Shown: positions 7,006-17,014 of the stretch, in pieces
Layout of the letters: every line of letters begins with the position of its first letter
How positions within the stretch are numbered: the first letter of the stretch is position 1
Source of the DNA: Peristeroidobacter agariperforans
GTDB taxonomy: Bacteria; Pseudomonadota; Gammaproteobacteria; Steroidobacterales; Steroidobacteraceae
DNA: 64,000 nt
Direction: 5' to 3'
Assembly (NCBI RefSeq): GCF_004138335.1
Contig: NZ_RYFW01000002.1
Location: 787,501 to 851,500, forward strand
Program-made: the position numbers and the translations under genes
Notes under the pieces: generated by a model
What the model was told of the DNA's origin: nothing
Database searches by the model: none
What the model saw: the letters and a program-made list of their open reading frames with translations, nothing else

Positions 7006-9285
7006 ATGAAGCGCATCGTTTGTGTGGGCGGCGGGCCGGCCGGCCTGTATGCCGCGATCCTGTTCAAGAAGGCGCTGCCCGGCGCCAGCGTCGAGGTTTA
7101 CGAGCGCAATCGCCCGGACGACACGTTCGGCTGGGGCGTGGTTTTTTCCGATCAGACCCTGCAGGGATTTCGGGCCACCGATCCCGAATCGCACGACGCC
7201 ATCGTCAGCAACTTCCATCATTGGGACGACATCGACGTGTACTTCAAGGGCGAGCGGGTGCGCTCCGGAGGGCACGGGTTCTGCGGGATTTCGCGCCAGC
7301 TGCTGCTCAACAAGCTGCAGGAGCGAGCCGCTACTTTAGGTGTAAAACAAACCTTTCAGCACGAGATCGAAGATCCGGCCCGATTCGCCGACGCCGATCT
7401 GATCGTTGCAGCCGATGGGGTCAACAGCCGCACCCGCAAGCGCTTCGCCTCGGTGTTCGAGCCCGACATCGACGCGCGCAGGTGCCGCTACATCTGGCTC
7501 GGCACCCGGCAGCGTTTTCCGGCGTTCACGTTTGCATTCGAGCGCACCGAGCACGGCTGGTTCCAGATCCACGCGTACCAATTCAGCGACGAGCTGTCGA
7601 CGGTGATCGTCGAGACGCGCGAGGAGACCTGGAAGGCGCACGGCATCGATCGGTTCGGTACTCAGCAGAGCATCGAGTTCTGCGAGCAACTGTTCGGTCG
7701 CTACCTCGACGGCCACAAGTTGATGAGCAACGCCAATCATCTGCGCGGTTCGGCGTGGCTCAACTTCAGTCGGGTGCTGTGCAAGCGCTGGCACACCGGC
7801 AACATCGTGCTGATCGGCGATGCTGCGCACACCGCCCACTTCAGCATTGGCTCCGGTACGAAGCTGGCGATGGAAGACGCTGCGTCACTCGTGAAGCACG
7901 TCGCTCAGGCCGACGTCGAAGCGGGCCTCGAGTCGTATCAGGCTGAGCGCAGCCTTGAAGCATTGAAGCTGCAGAGCGCCGCGCGCAATCGAATGGAGTG
8001 GTTCGAGAACGTCGCTCGCTATGTGCACCTCGAGCCGTTGCAGTTTGCATATAGCCTGCTCACCGGCAGTCAGCGCATCGGTCACGACAACCTTCGTCTG
8101 CGCGACGGGGCCTTCGTCGACGATGTCGAGCGAGATCTGGCGCAGCGGGCGGGGGTTGAGGGGCCGCGGCCGCCGATGTTTCTTCCGTTCAAGCTGCGTG
8201 GCATGGAGCTGGTGAACCGAATCGTCGTCTCGCCGATGGCGCAATATCAAGCCGTCGACGGCGTCCCTGGCGACTGGCATCTCATGCACTACGGCTCGCG
8301 CGCCGCCGGCGGCGCGGGGTTGGTGATAACCGAGATGACGTGCGTGTCGCCGATCGGTCGCATCAGCCCGGGCTGCACGGGCCTCTGGAATGATCGGCAA
8401 CGCGATGCTTGGAAGCGCATTGTAGATTTCGTGCATGCGCACTCGGCGGCGAAGTTCTCGCTGCAACTCGGGCACTCCGGGCGCAAAGGGTCGACGCAGT
8501 TGGGTTGGGAGCGTGCGGATCATCCGTTGGACGAGGGCAATTGGGAGCTGATCGCGCCGTCGCCGCTGCCGTACCTGGAAGGGATCAGTCAGATGCCGCG
8601 GGCCATGACGCGCGAGGACATGGAAGAAGTTGCCCAGCAATTCGTCCACGCAGCGGAGCTTGGTGCGCAGGCCGGGTTCGACATGCTCGAGTTGCACATG
8701 GCGCACGGCTACCTGCTCGCGAGCTTCCTGTCACCTCTGACGAATCGTCGGGATGACGAGTTCGGCGGCCAGATCGAAAAGCGCATGCGCTTCCCGCTGG
8801 CCGTTTTCAAAGCGTGTCGTGCGGTGTGGCCCGCGGATAAACCGATGTCCGTTCGTGTCTCCGCCAGCGATTGGGCAGAAGGCGGCCTGTCGGAAGCCGA
8901 CTTGGTGACGTTCGCTCGCGCACTCCGCGAGGCCGGCGCAGATCTCATCGACGTGTCGACCGGCCAGACCGTGCCTTGGCAGAAGCCGGTGTACGGTCGC
9001 ATGTATCAAACGCCGTTCTCGGATCTGCTGCGTAATAGCGTAGACATCGCGACCATCGCGGTCGGCAACATCTACGAAGCAGATCATGTGAATTCGATCA
9101 TCGCCGCGGGCCGCGCCGACCTGTGCGCGCTCGCTCGACCACACCTGGCGGATCCTTCCTGGACATTGCACGCGGCGGCGGCGCAGAACTGGACCGAACA
9201 GCATTGGCCGAAGGCCTACCTTTCTGGCAAGAGCCAGCTGGAACGCAATCTCGCGCGCGCCTCACAAATGATTGGTGCAGTTTGA
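7006..9285 (+). CDS. Bifunctional aryl-CoA monooxygenase/reductase (2-aminobenzoyl-CoA or salicylyl-CoA type)
   Basis: Fusion of an FAD-dependent aromatic hydroxylase and an Old-Yellow-Enzyme-type reductase, 759 aa (about 83 kDa). Residues about 1-370 are the monooxygenase, with the nucleotide motif [10 protein letters not shown] near the N-terminus and the second FAD motif [16 protein letters not shown]. Residues about 385-740 are the FMN/NADH:flavin oxidoreductase ([21 protein letters not shown]). The layout matches 2-aminobenzoyl-CoA monooxygenase/reductase, which hydroxylates and dearomatises anthraniloyl-CoA aerobically, and proteins annotated as salicylyl-CoA 5-hydroxylase/oxidoreductase. 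It heads an operon with SDR, hydratase, acyl-CoA dehydrogenase and Rid genes. Which of the two CoA esters is used is not decidable here. Confidence 0.9.
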   Translation: MKRIVCVGGGPAGLYAAILFKKALPGASVEVYERNRPDDTFGWGVVFSDQTLQGFRATDPESHDAIVSNFHHWDDIDVYFKGERVRSGGHGFCGISRQLLLNKLQERAATLGVKQTFQHEIEDPARFADADLIVAADGVNSRTRKRFASVFEPDIDARRCRYIWLGTRQRFPAFTFAFERTEHGWFQIHAYQFSDELSTVIVETREETWKAHGIDRFGTQQSIEFCEQLFGRYLDGHKLMSNANHLRGSAWLNFSRVLCKRWHTGNIVLIGDAAHTAHFSIGSGTKLAMEDAASLVKHVAQADVEAGLESYQAERSLEALKLQSAARNRMEWFENVARYVHLEPLQFAYSLLTGSQRIGHDNLRLRDGAFVDDVERDLAQRAGVEGPRPPMFLPFKLRGMELVNRIVVSPMAQYQAVDGVPGDWHLMHYGSRAAGGAGLVITEMTCVSPIGRISPGCTGLWNDRQRDAWKRIVDFVHAHSAAKFSLQLGHSGRKGSTQLGWERADHPLDEGNWELIAPSPLPYLEGISQMPRAMTREDMEEVAQQFVHAAELGAQAGFDMLELHMAHGYLLASFLSPLTNRRDDEFGGQIEKRMRFPLAVFKACRAVWPADKPMSVRVSASDWAEGGLSEADLVTFARALREAGADLIDVSTGQTVPWQKPVYGRMYQTPFSDLLRNSVDIATIAVGNIYEADHVNSIIAAGRADLCALARPHLADPSWTLHAAAAQNWTEQHWPKAYLSGKSQLERNLARASQMIGAV

Positions 9286-10064
9286 GCACGAACACGCAGC
9301 CGCTCTCGGGAAAGCATGCGCTGGTCACCGGCGCGAGCCGCGGGATTGGCGTTGCTATCGCTCAGCGCCTTCTGGACGAGGGGGCTAGAGTGACATTGCT
9401 CGGGCGTCAACTCGAAACCGTCGTCGAAGCGGCGATAAAGCTGAGTACGCAGGACGCTCATGGGGTGGCTGCCGACGTGAGCAACAGCGAGCAAATGCGA
9501 TCCGCGATAGAAGACGCCGCGAATCGCTTCGGTCCGATAGACATCCTCGTGAATAACGCCGGTCAGGCGTCGAGCGCGCCCGTGCACAAGACCGACGACG
9601 CGCTGTGGCACACCATGCTGGCGGTCAATCTCACCGGTACCTATTACGGAATTCGCCACGTTCTAGCATCGATGCTGGAGCGGAACTTCGGGCGCATCGT
9701 CAACGTCGCTAGCACTGCCGGGTTGAAAGGGTATCCCTACGTTGCCGCGTACAGCGCCGCGAAGCACGGTGTGATTGGCCTCACGCGATCATTGGCGCTG
9801 GAAGTAGCCGGTAAGAACATCACGGTGAACGCGGTGTGCCCGGGCTACACGGACACGAACATGGTTCGCGAGACCATCGCCAACATCCAGGCGAAGACGC
9901 AGCGTTCGGAGGCCGAAGCATTGGCGGTGCTCGTTGCAAACAATCCCCAGCGCCGCTTGATTCGCAGTGAGGAAGTGGCCAACGCCGTCGCATGGTTGTG
10001 CCTGCCCGGCACCGAAAGCATCACCGGGCAGAGCATCGCCGTCGCTGGCGGCGAAGTCATGTAG
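9282..10064 (+). CDS. SDR-family 3-hydroxyacyl-CoA dehydrogenase-like oxidoreductase
   Basis: Short-chain dehydrogenase, 260 aa from a TTG start that overlaps the previous stop (TTGA at 9282-9285). The frame is open further upstream, but the family N-terminus ([16 protein letters not shown]) begins right after this TTG and there is no nearby ATG. Cofactor motif TGASRGIG, structural NNAG, and catalytic Tyr/Lys in AYSAAKHG are all present. The position just after the monooxygenase/reductase suggests oxidation of an alicyclic hydroxyacyl-CoA intermediate, as in known 2-aminobenzoyl-CoA clusters. The exact substrate is inference. Confidence 0.88.
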   Translation: MSTNTQPLSGKHALVTGASRGIGVAIAQRLLDEGARVTLLGRQLETVVEAAIKLSTQDAHGVAADVSNSEQMRSAIEDAANRFGPIDILVNNAGQASSAPVHKTDDALWHTMLAVNLTGTYYGIRHVLASMLERNFGRIVNVASTAGLKGYPYVAAYSAAKHGVIGLTRSLALEVAGKNITVNAVCPGYTDTNMVRETIANIQAKTQRSEAEALAVLVANNPQRRLIRSEEVANAVAWLCLPGTESITGQSIAVAGGEVM

Positions 10065-10077
10065 ATCGGGAGAGCGC

Positions 10078-10902
10078 ATGTCATTCACTCAATTGCACCT
10101 GTCCTCGTATCAGGCGCAGCATTTCCTCTGGCGGGTCGAAGAGAGCATCGGCTACGTGACGCTCAACGTGCCGGAGCGCAAGAATCCGCTGACCTTTGAG
10201 TCGTATGCCGAGCTGCGCAACCTGTTTCGCACGCTCGTGTACGACAACGACATCAAGGCCATCGTGATCGACGGCGCAGGCAGCAATTTCTCCTCGGGCG
10301 GCGACGTGCACGACATCATCGGTCCGCTGACCCGCATGACCATGCCGGAGCTGCTGACGTTCACGCGTATGACGGGCGATCTGGTCAAGGCGATCCGTAG
10401 TTGTCCTCAGATCGTAATCGCCGCGGTCGATGGTGTCTGTGCAGGCGCCGGCGCAATCATCGCCATGGTGTCGGATCTTCGCATCGGCACGCCTGCCGCA
10501 AAAACTGCGTTTCTGTTCACTCGCGTCGGCCTGGCCGGTTGTGACATGGGCGCGTGCGCCATTCTGCCGCGCCTCATCGGTCAGGGGCGGGCAGCCGAGC
10601 TGATGTTTACGGGTCGCGCGATGACGGCAGAAGAGGGCGAGCGCTGGGGGTTCTTCAATCAGCTGGTCGCCGCGGACAAATTGCTGCCGGAGGCCACTCG
10701 TCTGGCGCGCACCCTGGTAACCGGGCCGACGTTTGCGCACAGCATGACCAAGAACATGCTGAACCAGGAATGGAACATGAGTATCGAGCAGGCGCTGGAA
10801 GCCGAAGCGCAGGCCCAAGCCATCTGCATGCAGAGCGAGGACTTCCGTCGCGCCTTCGAAGCGTTCGCGCACAAGCGCAGGCCGGAGTTCGTCGGCCGAT
10901 GA
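10078..10902 (+). CDS. Enoyl-CoA hydratase/isomerase family protein
   Basis: Crotonase-fold enzyme of 274 aa, preceded by a GGGAGAG ribosome-binding site 13 bp after the SDR stop. The oxyanion-hole regions are visible as [10 protein letters not shown] and the later [17 protein letters not shown] segment. It would hydrate or isomerise an unsaturated or alicyclic CoA ester made from the dearomatised ring. It overlaps the acyl-CoA dehydrogenase by ATGA, indicating translational coupling. Crotonases differ widely in reaction, so hydratase is the default call rather than a proven one. Confidence 0.87.
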   Translation: MSFTQLHLSSYQAQHFLWRVEESIGYVTLNVPERKNPLTFESYAELRNLFRTLVYDNDIKAIVIDGAGSNFSSGGDVHDIIGPLTRMTMPELLTFTRMTGDLVKAIRSCPQIVIAAVDGVCAGAGAIIAMVSDLRIGTPAAKTAFLFTRVGLAGCDMGACAILPRLIGQGRAAELMFTGRAMTAEEGERWGFFNQLVAADKLLPEATRLARTLVTGPTFAHSMTKNMLNQEWNMSIEQALEAEAQAQAICMQSEDFRRAFEAFAHKRRPEFVGR

Positions 10903-12095
10903 GCGTGCCATTCGATCTGGGCGAGCGACTCAGCTGGCCGTTCTTTGGCTCAGAGCATCGCGCGCTCGCCGACTTGGTGACGTCGTGGAGCGCGGAACAC
11001 GCGGTCGGCCACGCGCATGGAGAGTCGCGAGCCGAAGTCGACGCGCAGGCCAGAAAGTTAGTCGCCGCGCTCGGCAAGGGCAACATCACGCGCTTCTGCG
11101 TCCGAGCCGAGCATGGCGGGGCCTTGCAGGAATTCGATTCGCGCGCGATTTGTTTGATTCGCGAGACGCTGGCTTATCACGATGGGCTCGCTGATTTCGC
11201 ATTCGCCATGCAAGGACTCGGCAGCGGTGCTCTGTCGTTGGCCGGTGATGCGGGCCTTCAGCGTCAATATTTGCCGCGAGTCGCCAATGGTACGGCGATC
11301 GCAGCGTTCGCTCTGTCCGAGCCGGACGCAGGCTCCGACGTCGCAGCGATGCAAACGTCGGCACGACTCGACGGCGATCACTACGTGCTCAATGGCACGA
11401 AGACCTGGATCTCGAACGGCGGCATTGCCGATATGTACTGCGTTTTCGCGCGCACGTCGCCTGGCCAGAAGCGGGCAGACGGCACCGTCGGGGCGCAGGG
11501 AATCACCGCATTCCTGGTCGAGCCGAACGATCCAGGATTCAGCGTCGAGGCTCGGATCGACGTCATCGCGCCTCATCCACTCGGCACGCTGCGATTCGAA
11601 AATTGTCGAGTCCCCGCCGGTCGCCGCATCGGCGAGGAAGGTGACGGATTCAAGATCGCAATGCGGACGCTGGATATCTTCCGTGCATCCGTAGCCGCGG
11701 CCGCGCTTGGGTTCGCGCGCCGAGCATTGGATGAAGCCGTTGCTTACGCGAGGCAGCGAGCGATGTTCGGCAAGACGCTCGCGGATTTCCAACTCACGCA
11801 AGCTGCGATTGCCGAGATGGCCACGGCCATCGATGCCGCCGCCTTGCTTACTTATCGAGCCGCCTGGCAACGAGACACCGGGCAACCGGTGACCAAGAGC
11901 GCTGCCATGGCGAAGATGACGGCCACCGAAAGTGCGCAGACCGTCATCGACCGAGCGGTGCAGATGTTTGGCGGTCGAGGCGTCGTGCAGGGAGAAATTG
12001 TCGAACGTCTGTACCGCGACATTCGAGCGCTGCGTATTTACGAAGGCGCGACCGAAGTGCAGAAGCTGATCATTGCGCGCGAGGTCTTGAAGTGA
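10899..12095 (+). CDS. Acyl-CoA dehydrogenase
   Basis: FAD-dependent acyl-CoA dehydrogenase, 398 aa, starting in the ATGA overlap with the hydratase gene. Conserved elements are [15 protein letters not shown] (FAD/substrate loop), [11 protein letters not shown], the arginine-rich FAD segment [23 protein letters not shown], and the C-terminal [11 protein letters not shown], where the catalytic Glu of the family sits. It would oxidise a saturated CoA intermediate of the pathway, handing electrons to ETF. It is coupled to the following Rid gene by a GTGA overlap, so the five genes are almost certainly one transcript. Confidence 0.92.
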   Translation: MSVPFDLGERLSWPFFGSEHRALADLVTSWSAEHAVGHAHGESRAEVDAQARKLVAALGKGNITRFCVRAEHGGALQEFDSRAICLIRETLAYHDGLADFAFAMQGLGSGALSLAGDAGLQRQYLPRVANGTAIAAFALSEPDAGSDVAAMQTSARLDGDHYVLNGTKTWISNGGIADMYCVFARTSPGQKRADGTVGAQGITAFLVEPNDPGFSVEARIDVIAPHPLGTLRFENCRVPAGRRIGEEGDGFKIAMRTLDIFRASVAAAALGFARRALDEAVAYARQRAMFGKTLADFQLTQAAIAEMATAIDAAALLTYRAAWQRDTGQPVTKSAAMAKMTATESAQTVIDRAVQMFGGRGVVQGEIVERLYRDIRALRIYEGATEVQKLIIAREVLK

Positions 12096-12499
12096 CCATT
12101 CAAGTGCTGCAACCCGCGGGCTGGCCACGGCCCAAAGGATATTCGAACGGCATGGCGGCCGAAGGCCGACAGGTTTTTGTCGCCGGCCAGGTGGGCTGGG
12201 ACGAGCGGCAACAGTTTCCCGAAACACTCGGCGACCAGGTCCGCCAGACGTTGCAGAACATCGTTGCCGTCTTGAACGAGGCCGATGCGCGTCCGGAGCA
12301 CATTGTTCGACTTACCTGGTACGTGACGAGTCGTGACGAGTACTGCGCCGAGCTGCCGCAGATCGGTGCGGCGTATCGCGAGATCATTGGCCGCCACTTT
12401 CCGACGATGGCGGTGGTACAAGTCGTGGCGCTGATGGAAGCGGAAGCCAAAGTGGAAATCGAAGCGACGGCGGTTGTCCCTGTCGCACCGGACGGGTGA
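12092..12499 (+). CDS. RidA-family (YjgF/YER057c/UK114) enamine/imine deaminase
   Basis: Rid superfamily protein, 135 aa, starting with GTG in a GTGA overlap with the acyl-CoA dehydrogenase. Family features are [33 protein letters not shown] and a conserved Arg near the turn ([10 protein letters not shown]-like segment with VRLTWYV). Rid proteins hydrolyse reactive enamines and imines. In an operon that dearomatises an amino-substituted ring, this favours 2-aminobenzoyl-CoA over salicylyl-CoA as substrate, because ring opening would release an enamine needing deamination. That reasoning is inference. Confidence 0.88.
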   Translation: MTIQVLQPAGWPRPKGYSNGMAAEGRQVFVAGQVGWDERQQFPETLGDQVRQTLQNIVAVLNEADARPEHIVRLTWYVTSRDEYCAELPQIGAAYREIIGRHFPTMAVVQVVALMEAEAKVEIEATAVVPVAPDG

Positions 12500-12505
12500 G
12501 CCGGT

Positions 12506-12511
12506 TATAGT
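12506..12511 (+). promoter_or_regulatory. -10-like TATAGT upstream of glcB
   Basis: TATAGT lies 32 bp before the glcB ATG in the 44-bp gap after the Rid gene. No good -35 hexamer is found 16-18 bp upstream, so this is a partial promoter match. It would let glcB be transcribed separately from the aromatic operon. Confidence 0.3.
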
Positions 12512-12543
12512 CCCTGCAGTCGGCAGCTGCGAGTGACACGACG

Positions 12544-14706
12544 ATGAGCGCAAGAGTCAAGGTGGGGAGTCTGGAAATCGCCGGCGTGCTGCACGGTTTC
12601 ATCCAGCGGGCGCTGACCGGGACCGGCGTGCAGGAACAGGCGTTCTGGAACAGCCTGGAGCGCATCGTCAAGGAATTCTCACCTCGCAATGAGCAACTGC
12701 TCGCGAAGCGCGACGATCTGCAAGCGAAGATCGATGCTTGGTGGCAACAGCAGCGCGGTAAGCCCATCGATGTGTCGCAGCAGCGTCAGTTTCTCGAGTC
12801 CATCGGCTACCTCGTTGCCGAGCCCGCCGCATTTCAGGTCGACACCGAGCAGGTCGATAGAGAGATCGCGCACATCGCCGGTCCACAGCTCGTCGTGCCA
12901 CTGAGTAATGCGCGTTATGCGTTGAATGCCGCGAACGCCCGTTGGGGCAGTCTCTACGATGCGCTCTATGGCACCGATGCGTTGGAAGCGCCGTTGCCGG
13001 CAGGCTCGCCATACAACGCGGATCGCGGCGCGAAGGTCATTGGGTACGCGCGCAAGTTCTTGGATGAAGTCGCGGCGCTCACTCATGGCAAGCATGAGGA
13101 CTCGACCAGGTATTCCATCGAGAGCGACAAGCTGGTCGTGACGCTCAAGGACGGATCACGCGCGACGCTGGCGGTTCCTGCAACGCTTGAAGGCTGGCGT
13201 GGCGCAGCCGCTGACCCGCAAGGCATTCTGCTGAGGCATCACGGTCTGCACGTCGAAATCTGCATCGATCGTAAACACCCGATTGGAGCGACCGACGCCG
13301 CGGGTGTCTCGGACGTGGTGTTGGAGTCGGCGATCACCACGATTCAGGACTGCGAAGACTCGGTCGCCGCCGTCGATGCAGACGAAAAGGTGGCGGTTTA
13401 CAGCAACTGGCTGGGCCTGATGACCGGCGATCTGCAAGCGACGTTCGCAAAGGGCAAGGGCGCGATGACCCGCAAGCTGAACGCGGATCGCGTGTACACC
13501 GCGCCGGGCCATAAAGAGCTCACATTGCCCGGCCGCAGCTTGATGCTGGTACGAAACGTCGGCCATCACATGCGCACCGACGCCGTGCTTCACGAAGGCA
13601 AAGAGATTTTCGAGACGGTGCTCGATGCGCTCGTTACGGTCGCAATCGCTCTGCACGACCTGCGTGGCGGCGGCCGAAACAGCCGCACTGGCTCGGTGTA
13701 CGTGGTGAAGCCGAAGATGCACGGTCCGGAGGAGGCCGCGCTGGCCAACGATCTGTTTGGCTGGGTGGAAGAAGCGCTCGGGCTCCCCAAGCACACAGTG
13801 AAGATCGGCGTGATGGATGAGGAGCGTCGCACCAGCTTGAACCTGAGCGCCTGCATCGAGAAAGTGAAACATCGCGTCGTGTTCATCAACACGGGCTTCC
13901 TCGATCGCACCGGCGACGAGATTCACACCGCCATGCAAGGCGGGCCGGTGATGCGCAAGGACGCTATCAAGACACAACCTTGGCTGGTCGCCTACGAGAA
14001 GCGCAACGTCGAGGTGGGGTTGAACACCGGCCTGCGCGGTCGTGCCCAGATCGGCAAAGGTATGTGGGCGATGCCGGACAAGATGGCCGGCATGTTGGCC
14101 GCGAAGGCGGGCCATCCTCGCGCCGGCGCAAACACTGCATGGGTGCCATCCCCGACGGCGGCGACGCTGCACGCACTCCATTATCACCAAGTCGATGTGC
14201 GGGCAGTTCAGAACGAATTGCAGAGGCAGCTTCAGTCAGGCAAAGCGACGGGCCTCGACGATCTGCTCCGTGCGCCGCTGGCCGAGTCGGGCTTCACGGC
14301 CGAAGCGATCCAGAGCGAGCTCGACAACAACATTCAAGGCATTCTCGGCTATGTCGTGCGCTGGATCGACCAGGGCGTGGGCTGCTCGAAGGTGCCGGAC
14401 ATTCACGATGTCGGCTTGATGGAAGATCGCGCCACGTTGCGCATCTCGAGCCAGCACGTCGCGAACTGGCTGCTCCATGGCGTGTGCACGGAGCAGCGGG
14501 TCAAAGAAACATTGCAGCGGATGGCTGCGGTCGTGGATGCGCAGAACGCCGGCGACTCGAGCTACCGGGCGATGGCCAACGATCTAAACGGCAGCATCGC
14601 ATTCAAGGCGGCGAGCGATTTGATCTTCCTCGGTCGCGAGCAGCCGAACGGCTACACCGAGTACATCCTGCACAAGCGACGTCGCGAATTGAAAGCGGCG
14701 GGTTGA
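12544..14706 (+). CDS. glcB: Malate synthase G
   Basis: Condenses glyoxylate with acetyl-CoA to malate; the G isoform serves glycolate/glyoxylate use. The 720-aa length is typical for isoform G (about 723-730) and unlike isoform A (about 530). Visible family segments include [22 protein letters not shown], the glyoxylate/Mg region [29 protein letters not shown], the MGIMDEERRT-like stretch [13 protein letters not shown], and the C-terminal [12 protein letters not shown]. Upstream it follows the aromatic operon after 44 bp; downstream it meets glcF tail to tail with only 3 bp between stops. With glcDEF opposite, the locus takes glycolate to malate. Confidence 0.96.
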   Translation: MSARVKVGSLEIAGVLHGFIQRALTGTGVQEQAFWNSLERIVKEFSPRNEQLLAKRDDLQAKIDAWWQQQRGKPIDVSQQRQFLESIGYLVAEPAAFQVDTEQVDREIAHIAGPQLVVPLSNARYALNAANARWGSLYDALYGTDALEAPLPAGSPYNADRGAKVIGYARKFLDEVAALTHGKHEDSTRYSIESDKLVVTLKDGSRATLAVPATLEGWRGAAADPQGILLRHHGLHVEICIDRKHPIGATDAAGVSDVVLESAITTIQDCEDSVAAVDADEKVAVYSNWLGLMTGDLQATFAKGKGAMTRKLNADRVYTAPGHKELTLPGRSLMLVRNVGHHMRTDAVLHEGKEIFETVLDALVTVAIALHDLRGGGRNSRTGSVYVVKPKMHGPEEAALANDLFGWVEEALGLPKHTVKIGVMDEERRTSLNLSACIEKVKHRVVFINTGFLDRTGDEIHTAMQGGPVMRKDAIKTQPWLVAYEKRNVEVGLNTGLRGRAQIGKGMWAMPDKMAGMLAAKAGHPRAGANTAWVPSPTAATLHALHYHQVDVRAVQNELQRQLQSGKATGLDDLLRAPLAESGFTAEAIQSELDNNIQGILGYVVRWIDQGVGCSKVPDIHDVGLMEDRATLRISSQHVANWLLHGVCTEQRVKETLQRMAAVVDAQNAGDSSYRAMANDLNGSIAFKAASDLIFLGREQPNGYTEYILHKRRRELKAAG

Positions 14707-14709
14707 GCG

Positions 14710-15927
14710 CTACGCGAGCCGCGCGTCGAGCCATTCGATCCAGTGGCGCACGGGCACTTGTGCGCCATTCGCCAGATGAGTGATGCAGCCGATGTTGGCC
14801 GAGAGAATCACATCGGGCTGCGGCGCGTGCAGCGCTTCGAGCTTGCGATCGCGGAGTCGTTGACTCAGCTCGGGCTGCAAGATCGAGTAAGTGCCCGCCG
14901 AGCCGCAACACAAGTGACTCTCCGACAGCGGCAACACTTCGGCGCCGAAGGCGGTGAGCAGTTGCTCCACGACGCCGCGAATTTTCTGCCCGTGCTGCAA
15001 AGTGCAGGGCGGATGAAACACGACGCGCTCCGGTGCTTTCTCGCGGAGCTTGCTCGTCAACTGCGCCGCATGTTGGGGCAGCAGCTCAGCCAGATCCTTT
15101 GTCAGAGCGACGATGCGCCGAGCTTTCTCGGCATGCACCGGATCATGCCGTAGCAAATGCGCATACTCTTTGACCATCGCGCCACAGCCCGACGCGTTCA
15201 TTACGATGGCTTCGACGCCGGTCTCCACATGTGGCCACCACGCATCGATATTACGGCGGACTTCAACCAGCGCCGCATCGTGATCGTTCAGGTGATGTTT
15301 GATGGCGCCACAGCAGCTCGCCGCGGGAGTGATCGCCTCGATCTCTAGTGCATCGAGCACCCGAGCCGTCGCCGCATCGATGCTGGGTGACATCGAGGGC
15401 TGCACGCAGCCCAGCGGCAGCAACATCTTTCGAGCGTGCGAACGCTGTGGCCACGCGCCAGGGTCGCGTCGTTCCGGAATCTTTGCGCGAATCGATTCGG
15501 GAAGGAACGAGCGCACGGCCTGGCCAGCGCGCATCGCAGGACCGAACAGCTTGCTCGTCAACCCATGCTTCAGCGCTGACCGCGCCACTTGCTCGCCGAA
15601 CGGACGCTCGATCTTTTTCTCGACGATGTCGCGTCCGATATCCACCAGCCGGCCGTACTGCACACCCGAAGGGCAGGTCGTCTCACAGGCGCGGCAGGTG
15701 AGGCATCGATCCAGGTGAAGCTGGGTGCTTCGAGTGGGCTCGACGCCTTCGAGCACCTGCTTCATGAGATAGATCCGGCCGCGCGGTCCATCGAGCTCGT
15801 CGCCGAGCAGCTGATAAGTGGGGCAGGTGGCCGTGCAAAAGCCACAATGCACGCAGCGGCGCACGATCTCCTCGGCCTCCTTGCCTTCGGGCGTGTCTTT
15901 GATGAAATCGGCGAGCTGCGTTCTCAT
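14710..15927 (-). CDS. glcF: Glycolate oxidase iron-sulfur subunit GlcF
   Basis: Electron-transfer subunit of the GlcDEF glycolate oxidase. The start at 15927 (MRTQLADFIKDTPEG) gives 405 aa and a 10-bp gap to glcE; the open frame upstream to 15963 would add residues inside glcE and does not fit the family. Two 4Fe-4S motifs are near the N-terminus (CVHCGFCTATCPTY and CLTCRACETTCPSG). Two CCG-type cysteine-rich domains follow, with SCCGAIKHH and HLCCGSAGTYS. It is the last gene of the glcDEF set and converges on glcB. Confidence 0.95.
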   Translation of the reverse strand: MRTQLADFIKDTPEGKEAEEIVRRCVHCGFCTATCPTYQLLGDELDGPRGRIYLMKQVLEGVEPTRSTQLHLDRCLTCRACETTCPSGVQYGRLVDIGRDIVEKKIERPFGEQVARSALKHGLTSKLFGPAMRAGQAVRSFLPESIRAKIPERRDPGAWPQRSHARKMLLPLGCVQPSMSPSIDAATARVLDALEIEAITPAASCCGAIKHHLNDHDAALVEVRRNIDAWWPHVETGVEAIVMNASGCGAMVKEYAHLLRHDPVHAEKARRIVALTKDLAELLPQHAAQLTSKLREKAPERVVFHPPCTLQHGQKIRGVVEQLLTAFGAEVLPLSESHLCCGSAGTYSILQPELSQRLRDRKLEALHAPQPDVILSANIGCITHLANGAQVPVRHWIEWLDARLA

Positions 15928-15937
15928 GGGCGACTGC

Positions 15938-17014
15938 TCAAAGATCCGGATAGAGCCGGCCACGATTGAAGATATGGGCCGGATCGAATTGCGATTTCAG
16001 CCGTCGATGAATCGCAGCCAGCGGCGCCGTGAGCGGCGTGAACGCACCTGCCGAGCGATCACCGTTCCGAAACAACGTCGCATGACCGCCCGCTTGTTCT
16101 GCGCACTCGCGCACCTCTTCGGCAGAACGGTGGGTCCGCATCCATCGAAGCGCGCCATTCCATTCAATCAACTGCGGCTCGACCATGGACAGACTGGGAG
16201 CCGTTGTAGGTACCGATACTCGCCACAGCGGCGCGTCGTCCCCGAAGAACGGATGCGTCTGCTCGCGAATGCTGGTCCAGAAGGCGTCTGCCTGATAGTT
16301 GTCGATTTCCTCGCCGCCCAGATGATGACGTGCCGCGCGCACCGCCGCTGAGGCGCCCGCCAATCGCAAATAGAGTGCGCCGTCATGCCACATGGATGCG
16401 GACAGCGGCAGCGGTCGCCCTGCCCATTCATTGAGCTTGTATATCGCCGCGGTTTCGGTCATCTCGAAGCACAGCGTGTGATGTGACATTGGACGGGGCA
16501 GCACCTTGATCGATACTTCGGCGATCACGCCGAGAATGCCCATGGAGCCGGCCAGCAGTCGCGAGACATCGTAACCCGCGACGTTCTTCATCACCGTCCC
16601 GCCGAAGCTCAGCAATTGGCCGCGACCGTCGACCAACTTCGCGCCGAGCACGAAGTCACGAACGCCGCCATAGGTCGGCCCGAAGGAAACGCGGCGAGGA
16701 CCTGCCAGGCCGGCAGCGATACAACCACCGATAGTTGCGTTGGCGCCGAAGTGCGGCGGCTCGAAGGCGAGCAGCTGACCGTTCTTGGCTAACAATTGCT
16801 CCAACTCGGCGAGTGGCGTGCCAGCTCGCGCAGTGATGACCAGTTCCGTTGGCTCGTAATCAACGATGCCCGTGACGCTGCGCGGATCGAGCACGGCGTC
16901 GGAAGATTCATTGCCGTAGAAATCTTTGGTGCCGCCGGCTCGGATGAGTAGCGGGGTTCGCGCCTCCGCAGCGGCACGCACGGTTTCGCACAGTTGACTG
17001 AGTGCTTGATCCAT
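15938..17014 (-). CDS. glcE: Glycolate oxidase FAD-binding subunit GlcE
   Basis: Second flavin-type subunit of glycolate oxidase. The ATG at 17014 ([12 protein letters not shown]) overlaps the glcD stop by ATGA, giving 358 aa; the longer frame upstream lies inside glcD. FAD_binding_4 features are LIRAGGTKDFYGN, AGTPLAELEQLL, FGANATIGGCIAAG and GTVMKNVAGYDVSRLLAGSMG. The ending (FDPAHIFNRGRLYP) is typical of GlcE. Translational coupling to glcD suggests equal production of both subunits. Confidence 0.95.
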   Translation of the reverse strand: MDQALSQLCETVRAAAEARTPLLIRAGGTKDFYGNESSDAVLDPRSVTGIVDYEPTELVITARAGTPLAELEQLLAKNGQLLAFEPPHFGANATIGGCIAAGLAGPRRVSFGPTYGGVRDFVLGAKLVDGRGQLLSFGGTVMKNVAGYDVSRLLAGSMGILGVIAEVSIKVLPRPMSHHTLCFEMTETAAIYKLNEWAGRPLPLSASMWHDGALYLRLAGASAAVRAARHHLGGEEIDNYQADAFWTSIREQTHPFFGDDAPLWRVSVPTTAPSLSMVEPQLIEWNGALRWMRTHRSAEEVRECAEQAGGHATLFRNGDRSAGAFTPLTAPLAAIHRRLKSQFDPAHIFNRGRLYPDL

